This document shows positions 25,539-36,540 of a stretch of DNA of 64,000 nucleotides, piece by piece (position 1 is the stretch's first letter; every line of letters begins with the position of its first letter). Where the stretch lies: NCBI GenBank assembly GCA_920105625.2, contig OV050032.1, forward strand, positions 75,187,879-75,251,878, read 5' to 3'. The notes under the pieces are model-generated. The model was given only the letters and a program-made list of their open reading frames with translations, was not told the DNA's origin and searched no databases. The stretch is from Clusia tigrina (Eukaryota; Arthropoda; Insecta; Diptera; Clusiidae). A program made the translations under genes and the position numbers.

Positions 25539-26909
25539 AAGTTTGCAACAAACAAATGCTTGAAACTTTTTACTGGAGCGTCATAAAACCTTGAAATTTT
25601 GTAACAATAAAGTACTCGAGCCTCTTATCAATTTAAGCTATCGCTCAAAGCTATTCTACCCTTGAGTCCCAAATCAAACACTGATAAAACTTCAAATGGC
25701 CCTAACTTCTATGCGGTACGTCCTACACCTATCAAGGTTTGCAACATACAAATGCTTGTAACTTTTTACTGGAGCGTCATAAAACCTTGAAATTTTGTAA
25801 CAATAAAGTGAGCCTCTTGTCAATTTAAGTTATCGCTCAAAGCTATGCTACCCTTGAGTCCCAAATCAAACACTGATAAGACTTCAAATGGCCCTAACTT
25901 CTATGAGGTACGTCCTACACCTATCAAGGTTTGCAACAAACAAATGCTTGTAACTTTTTACTGGAGCGTCATAAAACCTTGAAATTTTGTGACAATAAAG
26001 TACTCGAGCCTCTTGTCAGTTTCAGCTATCGCTCAAAGCTATGCTACCCTTGAGTCCCAAATCAAGCACAGTCAAAATTTCAAATGGCCCTAACTTCTAT
26101 ACGGTATGTCCTACATCTATCAAAGATTGCAACATACAAATGCTTGTAACTTTTTACTGGAGCGTCATAAAACCTTGAAATTTTGTAACAATAAAGTACT
26201 CGAGCCTCTTGTACATTTATGCTATCGCGCAAAGCTATGCTACCCTTGAGTCCCAAATCAAACACTGATAAAACTTCAAATGGCCCTAACTTCTATACGG
26301 TAAGTCCTACACCTATCAAATTTTGCAACATACAAATGTTTGTAACTTTTTACTGGAGCGTCATAAAACCTTGAAATTTTGTAACATTAGAGTACTCGAG
26401 CCTCTTGTCAATTTAAGCTATCACTCAAAGCTATGCTACCCTTGAGTCCCAAATCAAACACTGATAAAACTTCAAATGGCCCTAATTTCTATACCGTACG
26501 TCCTACACCTATCAAAGTTTGCAACATACAAATGCTTGTAACTTTTTACTGGAGCGTCATAAGACCTTGAAATTTTGTAACAATAAAGTACTCGAGCCTC
26601 TTGTCAATTTAAGCTATCGCTCAAAGCTATGCTACCCTTGAGTCCCAAATCAAACACTGATAAAACTTCAAACGGCCCAAACTTCTATACGGTACGTCCT
26701 ACACCTATCAAAGTTTGCACCAAACAAATGCTTGTAACTTTTTACTGGAGCGTCATAAAACCTTGAAATTTTTTAACAATAAAGTACTCGAGCCTCTTAT
26801 CAATTTAAGCTATCGTTCAAAGCTATGCTACCCTTGAGTCCCAAATCAAACACTGATAAAACTTCAAATGGCCCTAACTTCTATACGGTACGTCCTACAC
26901 CTATCAAAG
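22805..26909. repeat. Block F, copy 1 (4.1 kb), repeated at +6,536
   Basis: It covers the insertions at 22811 and 25187, AAAGTGAGCC at 25808 and the TGTACATTTATGC monomer near 26211; all recur 6,536 bp later (29347, 31723, 32344, 32747). It includes the second half of block E copy 2 and block D copy 2, so E, D and F are overlapping windows onto one lineage of about 4 kb. It ends near 26,909, where GTTTGCAAC ATACAAATGCTTG replaces ATTTTGCAAC ATACAAATGATT. Confidence 0.88.
24690..24900. repeat. Gene-conversion-like patch inside block E copy 2
   Basis: Copies of this block at 19,717-19,927 and 31,226-31,436 read CGGCCCAAAC, GTTTGCACCAAAC, TTGTAACTTTTTACTGG and CTTATCAATTTAAGC. Here the sequence instead reads TGGCCCTAAC, AATTTTGCAAC, AATGATTTTAATTTT, AAATTATGTAAC and GATAAGACTTC. 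That series is found intact at 23,510-23,725, exactly 1,176 bp (six monomers) upstream. The flanks on both sides still match the block, with no indel, so this is a replacement of about one monomer without exchange of flanks. Confidence 0.82.
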
Positions 26910-29340
26910 TTTGCAACATACAAATGCTTGTAACTTTTTACTGGAGCGTCATAAAACCTTGAAATTTTGTAACAATAAAGTACTCGAGCCTCTTGTCAAT
27001 TTAAGCTACCGCTCAAAGCTATGCTACCCTTGAGTCCCAAATCAAACACTGATAAGACTTCAAATGGCCCTAACTTCTATACGGTACGTCCTACACCTAT
27101 CAAAGTTCGCAACATACAAATGCTTGTAACCTTTTACTGGAGTGTCATACAACCTTGAAATTTTTTACTTCATAAAACCTTGAAATTTGGTAACAATAGA
27201 GTACTCGAGCCTCTTGTCAATTTAAGCTACCGCTCAAAGCTATGCTCCCCTTGAGTCCCAAATCAAATACTGATGAAGCTTCAAATGGCCCTAACTTCTA
27301 TACGGTACGTCCTACACCTATCAAAGTTTGCAACATACAAATGCTTGTAACTTTTTCTGGAGCGTCATAAAAGCTTGAAATTTTGTAACAATAAAGTACT
27401 CGAGCCTCTTGTCAATTTAAGCTATCGCTCAAAGCTATGCTACCATTGAGTCCCAAATCAAACACTGATAAAACTTCAAACGGCCCAAACTTCTATACGG
27501 GACGTCCTACACCTATCAAAGTTTGCAACATACAAATGCTTGTAACTTTTTACTGGAGCGTCATAAAACCTTGAAATTTTTTAACAATAAAGTACTCGAG
27601 CCTCTTATCAATTTAAGCTATCGTTCAAAGCTATGCTACCCTTGAGTCCCAAATCAAACACTGATAAAACTTCAAATGGCCCTAACTTCTATACGGTACG
27701 TCCTACACCTATCAAAGTTTGCAACATACAAATGCTTGTAACTTTTTACTGGAGCGTCATAAAACCTTGAAATTTTGTAACAATAAAGTACTCGAGCCTC
27801 TTGTCAATTTAAGCTATCGCTCAAAGCTATGCTACCCTTGAGTCCCAAATCAAACACTGATAAGACTTCAAATGGCCCTAATTTCTATACGGTACGTCCT
27901 ACACCTATCAAAGTTTGCAACATACAAATGCTTGTAACTTTTTACTGGAGCGTCATAAAACCTTGAAATTTTGTAACAATAAAGTACTCGAGCCTCTTGT
28001 CAATTTAAGCTATCGCTCAAAGCTATGCTACCCTTGAGTCCCAAATCAAACACTGATAAAACTTCAAACGGCCCAAACTTCTATACGGTACGTCCTACAC
28101 CTATCAAAGTTTGCAACATACAAATGCTTGTAACTTTTTACTGGAGCGTCATAAAACCTTGAAATTTTTTAACAATAAAGTACTCGAGCCTCTTATCAAT
28201 TTAAGCTATCGTTCAAAGCTATGCTACCCTTGAGTCCCAAATCAAACACTGATAAAACTTCAAATGGCCCTAACTTCTATACGGTACGTCCTACACCTAT
28301 CAAAGTTTGCAACATACAAATGCTTGTAACTTTTTACTGGAGCGTCATAAAACCTTGAAATTTTGTAACAATAAAGTACTCGAGCCTCTTGTCAATTTAA
28401 GCTATCGCTCAAAGCTATGCTACCCTTGAGTCCCAAATCAAACACTGATAAAACTTCAAATGGCCCTAACTTCTATACGGTACGTCCTACACCTATCAAA
28501 TTTTGCAACATACAAATGATTTTAATTTTTTTCTGGAGCGTCATAAAACCTTGAAATTATATAACAATAAAGTACTCGAGCCTCTTGTCAATTTAAGTTA
28601 TCGCTCAAAGCTATGCTACCCTTGAGTCAAAAATCAAACACTGATAAGACTTCAAATGGCCCTAATTTCTATACGGTACGTCCTACACCTATCAAAGTTT
28701 GCAACATACAAATGCTTGTAACTTTTTACTGGAGCGTCATAAAACCTTGAAATTTTGTAACAATAAAGTACTCGAGCCTCTTGTCAATTTAAGCTATCGC
28801 TCAAAGCTATGCTACCCTTGAGTCCCAAATCAAACACTGATAAAACTTCAAACGGCCCAAACTTCTATACGGTACGTCCTACACCTATCAAAGTTTGCAA
28901 CATACAAATGCTTGTAACATTTTACTGGAGCGTCATAAAACCTTGAAATTTTGTAACAATAAAGTACTCGAGCCTCTTGTCAATTTAAGCTATCGCTCAA
29001 AGCTATGCTACCCTTGAGTCCCAAATCAAACACTGATAAGACTTCAAACGGCCCAAACTTCTATACGGTACGTCCTACACCTATCAAAGTTTGCACCAAA
29101 CAAATGCTTGTAACTTTTTACTGGAGCGTCATAAAACCTTGAAATTTTGTAACAATAAAGTACTCGAGCCTCTTATCAATTTAAGCTATCGCTCAAAGCT
29201 ATGCTACCCTTGAGTCCCAAATCAAACACTGATAAAACTTCAAATGGCCCTAACTTCTATACGGTAAGTCCTACACCTATCAAATTTTGCAACATACAAA
29301 TGTTTGTAACTTTTTACTGGAGCGTCATAAAACCTTGAAA
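26910..29340. repeat. Trimer-derived monomers between block F copies
   Basis: It contains the 221-bp marker at 27167 and about eleven further monomers of the usual middle-region types. GCTACCGCTC at 27006 and again at 27228 is a private change shared by the monomers on either side of the marker. GAGTCAAAAATC at 28625, AAATTATATAAC at 28555 and AACATTTTACTGG at 28917 are other private substitutions. It ends in a chimeric marker monomer. Confidence 0.75.
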
Positions 29341-32300
29341 TTTTTTACTTCATAAAACCTTGAAATTTGGTAACAATAGAGTACTCGAGCCTCTTGTCAA
29401 TTTAAGCTATCGCTCAAAGCTATGCTCCCCTTGAGTCCCAAATCAAATACTGATGAAGCTTCAAATGGCCCTAACTTCTATACGGTACGTCCTACACCTA
29501 TCAAAGTTTGCAACATACAAATGCTTGTAACTTTTTCTGGAGCGTCATAAAAGCTTGAAATTTTGTAACAATAAAGTACTCGAGCCTCTTGTCAATTTAA
29601 GCTATCGCTCAAAGCTATGCTACCATTGAGTCCCAAATCAAACACTGATAAAACTTCAAACGGCCCAAACTTCTATACGGGACGTCCTACACCTATCAAA
29701 GTTTGCACCAAACAAATGCTTGTAACTTTTTACTGGAGCGTCATAAAACCTTGAAATTTTTTAACAATAAAGTACTCGAGCCTCTTATCAATTTAAGCTA
29801 TCGTTCAAAGCTATGCTACCCTTGAGTCCCAAATCAAACACTGATAAAACTTCAAACGGCCCAAACTTCTATACGGTACGCCCTACACCTATCAAAGTTT
29901 GCACCAAACAAATGCTTGTAACTTTTTACTGGAGCGTCATAAAACCTTGAAATTTTTTAACAATAAAGTACTCGAGCCTCTTATCAATTTAAGCTATCGT
30001 TCAAAGCTATGCTACCCTTGAGTCCCAAATCAAACACTGATAAAACTTCAAATGGCCCTAACTTCTATACGGTACGTCCTACACCTATCAAATTTTGCAA
30101 CATACAAATGATTTTAATTTTTTTCTGGAGCGTCATAAAACCTTGAAATTATGTAACAATAAAGTACTCGAGCCTCTTGTCAATTTAAGTTATCGCTCAA
30201 AGCTATGCTACCCTTGAGTCCCAAATCAAACACTGATAAGACTTCAAATGGCCCTAATTTCTATACGGTACGTCCTACACCTATCAAAGTTTGCAACATA
30301 CAAATGCTTGTAACTTTTTACTGGAGCGTCATAAAACCTTGAAATTTTGTAACAATAAAGTACTCGAGCCTCTTGTCAATTTAAGCTATCGCTCAAAGCT
30401 ATGCTACCCTTGAGTCCCAAATCAAACACTGATAAAACTTCAAACGGCCCAAACTTCTATACGGTACGTCCTACACCTATCAAAGTTTGCAACATACAAA
30501 TGCTTGTAACTTTTTACTGGAGCGTCATAAAACCTTGAAATTTTGTAACAATAAAGTACTCGAGCCTCTTGTCAATTTAAGCTATCGCTCAAAGCTATGC
30601 TACCCTTGAGTCCCAAATCAAACACTGATAAAACTTCAAACGGCCCAAACTTCTATACGGTACGTCCTACACCTATCAAAGTTTGCACCAAACAAATGCT
30701 TGTAACTTTTTACTGGAGCGTCATAAAACCTTGAAATTTTGTAACAATAAAGTACTCGAGCCTCTTATCAATTTAAGCTATCGCTCAAAGCTATGCTACC
30801 CTTGAGTCCCAAATCAAACACTGATAAAACTTCAAATGGCCCTAACTTCTATACGGTAAGTCCTACACCTATCAAATTTTGCAACATACAAATGTTTGTA
30901 ACTTTTTACTGGAGCGTCATAAAACCTTGAAATTTTGTAACATTAGAGTACTCGAGCCTCTTGTCAATTTAAGCTATCACTCAAAGCTATGCTACCCTTG
31001 AGTCCCAAATCAAACACTGATAAAACTTCAAATGGCCCTAATTTCTATACGGTACGTCCTACACCTATCAAAGTTTGCAACATACAAATGCTTGTAACTT
31101 TTTACTGGAGCGTCATAAAACCTTGAAATTTTGTAACAATAAAGTACTCGAGCCTCTTGTCAATTTAAGCTATCGCTCAAAGCTATGCTACCCTTGAGTC
31201 CCAAATCAAACACTGATAAAACTTCAAACGGCCCAAACTTCTATACGGTACGTCCTACACCTATCAAAGTTTGCACCAAACAAATGCTTGTAACTTTTTA
31301 CTGGAGCGTCATAAAACCTTGAAATTTTGTAACAATAAAGTACTCGAGCCTCTTATCAATTTAAGCTATCGCTCAAAGCTATGCTACCCTTGAGTCCCAA
31401 ATCAAACACTGATAAAATTTCAAATGGCCCTAACTTCTATACGGTACGTCCTACACCTATCAAAGTTTGCAACATACAAATGCTTTTAATTTTTTTCTGG
31501 AGCGTCATAAAACCTTGAAATTATGTAACAATAAAGTTTTCGAGCCTCTTGTCAATTTAAGTTATCGCTCAAAGCTATGCTACCCTTGAGTCCCAAATCA
31601 AACACTGATAAGACTTCAAATGGCCCTAACTTCTATACGGTACGTCCTACACCTATCAAAGTTCGCAACATACAAATGCTTGTAACCTTTTACTGGAGTG
31701 TCATACAACCTTGAAATTTTTTACTTCATAAAACCTTGAAATTTGGTAACAATAGAGTACTCGAGCCTCTTGTCAATTTAAGCTATCGCTCAAAGCTATG
31801 CTCCCCTTGAGTCCCAAATCAAATACTGATGAAGCTTCAAATGGCCCTAACTTCTATACGGTACGTCCTACACCTATCAAAGTTTGCAACATACAAATGC
31901 TTGTAACTTTTTCTGGAGCGTCATAAAAGCTTGAAATTTTTTAACAATAAAGTACTCGAGCCTCTTGTCAATTTAAGCTATCGCTCAAAGCTATGCTACC
32001 ATTGAGTCCCAAATCAAACACTGATAAAACTTCAAACGGCCCAAACTTCTATACGGGACGTCCTACACCTATCAAAGTTTGCAACAAACAAATGCTTGAA
32101 ACTTTTTACTGGAGCGTCATAAAACCTTGAAATTTTGTAACAATAAAGTACTCGAGCCTCTTATCAATTTAAGCTATCGCTCAAAGCTATTCTACCCTTG
32201 AGTCCCAAATCAAACACTGATAAAACTTCAAATGGCCCTAACTTCTATGCGGTACGTCCTACACCTATCAAGGTTTGCAACATACAAATGCTTGTAACTT

Positions 32301-33445
32301 TTTACTGGAGCGTCATAAAACCTTGAAATTTTGTAACAATAAAGTGAGCCTCTTGTCAATTTAAGTTATCGCTCAAAGCTATGCTACCCTTGAGTCCCAA
32401 ATCAAACACTGATAAGACTTCAAATGGCCCTAACTTCTATGAGGTACGTCCTACACCTATCAAGGTTTGCAACAAACAAATGCTTGTAACTTTTTACTGG
32501 AGCGTCATAAAACCTTGAAATTTTGTGACAATAAAGTACTCGAGCCTCTTGTCAGTTTCAGCTATCGCTCAAAGCTATGCTACCCTTGAGTCCCAAATCA
32601 AGCACAGTCAAAATTTCAAATGGCCCTAACTTCTATACGGTATGTCCTACATCTATCAAAGATTGCAACATACAAATGCTTGTAACTTTTTACTGGAGCG
32701 TCATAAAACCTTGAAATTTTGTAATAATAAAGTACTCGAGCCTCTTGTACATTTATGCTATCGCTCAAAGCTATGCTACCCTTGAGTCCCAAATCAAACA
32801 CTGATAAAACTTCAAATGGCCCTAACTTCTATACGGTAAGTCCTACACCTATCAAATTTTGCAACATACAAATGTTTGTAACTTTTTACTGGAGCGTCAT
32901 AAAACCTTGAAATTTTGTAACATTAGAGTACTCGAGCCTCTTGTCAATTTAAGCTATCACTCAAAGCTATGCTACCCTTGAGTCCCAAATCAAACACTGA
33001 TAAAACTTCAAATGGCCCTAATTTCTATACCGTACGTCCTACACCTATCAAAGTTTGCAACATACAAATGCTTGTAACTTTTTACTGGAGCGTCATAAGA
33101 CCTTGAAATTTTGTAACAATAAAGTACTCGAGCCTCTTGTCAATTTAAGCTATCGCTCAAAGCTATGCTACCCTTGAGTCCCAAATCAAACACTGATAAA
33201 ACTTCAAACGGCCCAAACTTCTATACGGTACGTCCTACACCTATCAAAGTTTGCACCAAACAAATGCTTGTAACTTTTTACTGGAGCGTCATAAAACCTT
33301 GAAATTTTTTAACAATAAAGTACTCGAGCCTCTTATCAATTTAAGCTATCGTTCAAAGCTATGCTACCCTTGAGTCCCAAATCAAACACTGATAAAACTT
33401 CAAATGGCCCTAACTTCTATACGGTACGTCCTACACCTATCAAAT
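29341..33445. repeat. Block F, copy 2 (4.1 kb)
   Basis: It matches 22,805-26,909 at 6,536 bp. The left boundary falls inside a 221-bp monomer: upstream is the TTTGTAAC and GCGTCATAAAACC form, downstream the usual TTTTTTACTTCATAAAACC with AAATTTGG. The true parent has GTGTCATACAACC upstream, so the exchange took place in or near the GAAATTTTTT run. In the 31.2-31.4 kb part this copy keeps the ancestral series that is overwritten in copy 1. Private changes include TACGCCC at 29878 and ATGCTTTTAATTTT near 31488. Confidence 0.88.
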
Positions 33446-34816
33446 TTTGCAACATACAAATGATTTTAATTTTTTTCTGGAGCGTCATAAAACCTTGAAA
33501 TTATGTAACAATAAAGTTTTCGAGCCTCTTGTCAATTTAAGTTATCGCTCAAAGCTATGCTACCCTTGAGTCCCAAATCAAACACTGATAAGACTTCAAA
33601 TGGCCCTAACTTCTATACGGTACGTCCTACACCTATCAAAGTTCGCAACATACAAATGCTTGTAACCTTTTACTGGAGTGTCATACAACCTTGAAATTTT
33701 TTACTTCATAAAACCTTGAAATTTGGTAACAATAGAGTACTCGAGCCTCTTGTCAATTTAAGCTATCGCTCAAAGCTATGCTCCCCTTGAGTCCCAAATC
33801 AAATACTGATGAAGCTTCAAATGGCCCTAACTTCTATACGGTACGTCCTACACCTATCAAAGTTTGCAACATACAAATGCTTGTAACTTTTTCTGGAGCG
33901 TCATAAAAGTTTGAAATTTTGTAACAATAAAGTACTCGAGACTCTTGTCAATTTAAGCTATCGCTCAAAGCTATGCTACCATTGAGTCCCAAATCAAACA
34001 CTGATAAAACTTCAAACGGCCCAAACTTCTATACGGGACGTCCTACACCTATCAAAGTTTGCAACAAACAAATGCTTGAAACTTTTTACTGGAGCGTCAT
34101 AAAACCTTGAAATTTTGTAACAATAAAGTACTCGAGCCTCTTATCAATTTAAGCTATCGCTCAAAGCTATTCTACCCTTGAGTCCCAAATCAAACACTGA
34201 TAAAACTTCAAATGGCCCTAACTTCTATGCGGTACGTCCTACACCTATCAAGGTTTGCAACATACAAATGCTTGTAACTTTTTACTGGAGCGTCATAAAA
34301 CCTTGAAATTTTGTAACAATAAAGTGAGCCTCTTGTCAATTTAAGTTATCGCTCAAAGCTATGCTACCCTAAAGTCCCAAATCAAACACTGATAAGACTT
34401 CAAATGGCCCTAACTTCTATGCGGTACGTCCTACACCTATCAAGGTTTGCAACAAACAAATGCTTGTAACTTTTTACTGGAGCGTCATAAAACCTTGAAA
34501 TTTTGTGACAATAAAGTACTCGAGCCTCTTGTCAATTTCAGCTATCGCTCAAAGCTATCCTACCCTTGAGTCCCAAATCAAGCACAGTCAAAATTTCAAA
34601 TGGCCCTAACTTCTATACGGTATGTCCTACATCTATCAAAGATTGCAACATACAAATGCTTGTAACTTTTTACTGGAGCGTCATAAAACCTTGAAATTTT
34701 GTAACAATAAAGTACTCGAGCCTCTTGTACATTTATGCTATCGCGCAAAGCTATGCTACCCTTGAGTCCCAAATCAAACACTGATAAAACTTCAAATGGC
34801 CCTAACTTCTATACGG
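31490..34816. repeat. Ten-monomer tandem offset of 1,980 bp
   Basis: Markers at 31723 and 33703, AAAGTGAGCC at 32344 and 34324, and the TGTACATTTATGC monomer near 32747 and 34727 are each 1,980 bp apart. Copies run about 31,490-32,836 and 33,470-34,816, with 33,445-33,470 lying near a switch. The second copy shows CCCTAAAGTCCC at 34368 and CTATCCTACCC at 34556. Beyond 34,816 GTACGTAATACACC appears and the second HOR family begins. Confidence 0.82.
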
Positions 34817-36540
34817 TACGTAATACACCTATCAAAGTTTGCAACATACAAATGCTTGTAACTTTTTACTGGAGCGTCATAAAACCTTGAAATTTTGTAA
34901 CAATCAAGTACTCGAGCCTCTTGTCAATTTAAGCTATCTTTCAAAGCTATGCTCCCCTTGAGTCCCAAATCAAACACTGATAAAACTTCAAATGGCCCTA
35001 ACTTCTATACGGTACGTCCTACACCTATCAAAGTTTGCAACATACAAATGCTTGTAACTTTTTACTGGAGCGTCATACAACCTTGAAATTTTTTACTTCA
35101 TAAAACCTTGAAATTTTGTAACAATAGAGTACTCGAGCCTCTTGTCAATTTAAGCTATCGCTCAAAGCTATGCTCCCCTTGAGTCCCAAATCAAACACTG
35201 ATAAAGCTTCAAATGGCCCTAACTTCTATACGGTACGTCCTACACCTATCAAAGTTTGCAACATACAAATGCTTGTAACTATTTACTGGAGCGTCATAAA
35301 ACCTTGAAATTTTGTTACAATAAAGAACTCGAGCCTCTTGTCAATTTAAGCTATCGCTCAAAGCTATGCTACCCTTGAGTCCCAAATCAAACACTGATAA
35401 AACTTCAAACGGCCCAAACTTCTATGCGGTAAGTCCTACACCTATCAAAGTTTGCAACAAACAAATGCTTGTAACTTTTTACTGGAGCGTCATAAAACCT
35501 TGAAATTTTGTAACAATAAAGTACTCGAGCCTCTTATCAATTTAAACTATCGCTCAAAGCTATGCTACCCTTGAATCCCAAATCAAACACTGGTAAAACT
35601 TCAAATGGCCCTAACTTCTATACTGTAAGTTCTGCACCTATCAAAGTTTGCAACATACAAATGCTTGTAACTTTTTACTGGAGCGTCATAAAACCTTGAA
35701 ATTTTTTATTTCATAAAACCTTGAAATTTTGTAACAATAGAGTATTCGAGCCTCTTGTCAATTTAAGCTATCGCTTAAAGCTATGCTACCCTTGAGTCCC
35801 AAAGTAAACACTGATAAAACTTCAAATGGCCCCTAACTTTAATACGGTGCATCCTATACCTATCAAAGTTTGCAACATACAAATGCTTGTAACTTTTTAC
35901 TGGAGCGTCATAAAACCTTGAAATTTTGTAACAATAAAGTACTCGAGCCTCTTGTCAATTTAAGCTATCGCTCATAGCTATGCTACCCTTGAGTCCCAAA
36001 TCAAACACTGATAAAACTTCAAATGGCCCTAACTTCTATACGGTACGTCCTACACCTATCAAAGTTTGCAACATACAAATGCTTGTAACTTTTTACTGGA
36101 GCGTCATAAAACCTTGAAATTTTGTAACAATAAAGTACTCGAGTCTCTTGTCAATTTAAGCTATCGCTCAAAGCTATGTTACCCTTGGGTCCCAAATCAA
36201 ACACTGATAAAACTTCAAATGGCCCTAACTTCTATACGGTACGTCCTACATGTTTCAAAGTTTGCAAAATCCAAATGCTTGTAACTTTTTACTAGAGCGT
36301 CATAAAACCTTGAAATTTTTTACTTCATAAAACCTTGAAATTTTGTAACAATAGAGTACTCGAGCCTCTTGTCACTTTAAGCTATCGCTCAAAGCTATGC
36401 TACCCTTGAGTCCCAAAGTAAACACTGATAAAACTTCAAATGGCCCTAACTTCTATACGGTACCTCCTACACCTATCAAAGTTTGCAACATACAAATGCT
36501 TGTAACTTTTTACTGGAGCGTCATAAAACCTTGAAATTTT
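34195..36540. repeat. Block G, copy 1 (2.3 kb), repeated at +11,534 and +14,153
   Basis: Ordered marks are AAAGTGAGCC (34324), CAAAGATTGC, TGTACATTTATGC, GTACGTAATACACC, TATCTTTCAAAGC, the 25-bp insertion at 35095, TGCGGTAAGTCC, CACTGGTAAAAC with TATACTGTAAG, the ATTTCATAAAACC insertion at 35708 and TGCATCCTATACC. The series recurs at 45,729-48,074 and 48,348-50,693. It bridges the two HOR families: the left part derives from the 12-34 kb region, while the right part carries the CCCAAAGTAAAC and TACATGTTTC monomers typical from 36 kb onward. Confidence 0.87.

Larger units (their letters stand above)
8537..33703. repeat. Thirteen 25-bp-insertion monomers of the GGTAAC type (HOR markers)
   Basis: The ACTTCATAAAACC landmark of the insertion is at 8537, 11105, 13477, 16246, 17838, 20214, 20826, 22811, 25187, 27167, 29347, 31723 and 33703. 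Spacings are 2568, 2372, 2769, 1592, 2376, 612, 1985, 2376, 1980, 2180, 2376 and 1980 bp, i.e. blocks of 13, 12, 14, 8, 12, 3, 10, 12, 10, 11, 12 and 10 monomers. All share AAATTTGGTAACAATAGAG and a following monomer with GCTCCCCTTGAG, ATACTGATGAAGC and TTTTTCTGG. Twelve of the 13 are preceded by GTGTCATACAACC; the exception is the chimera at 29347. None occurs before 8.5 kb. Confidence 0.9.
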
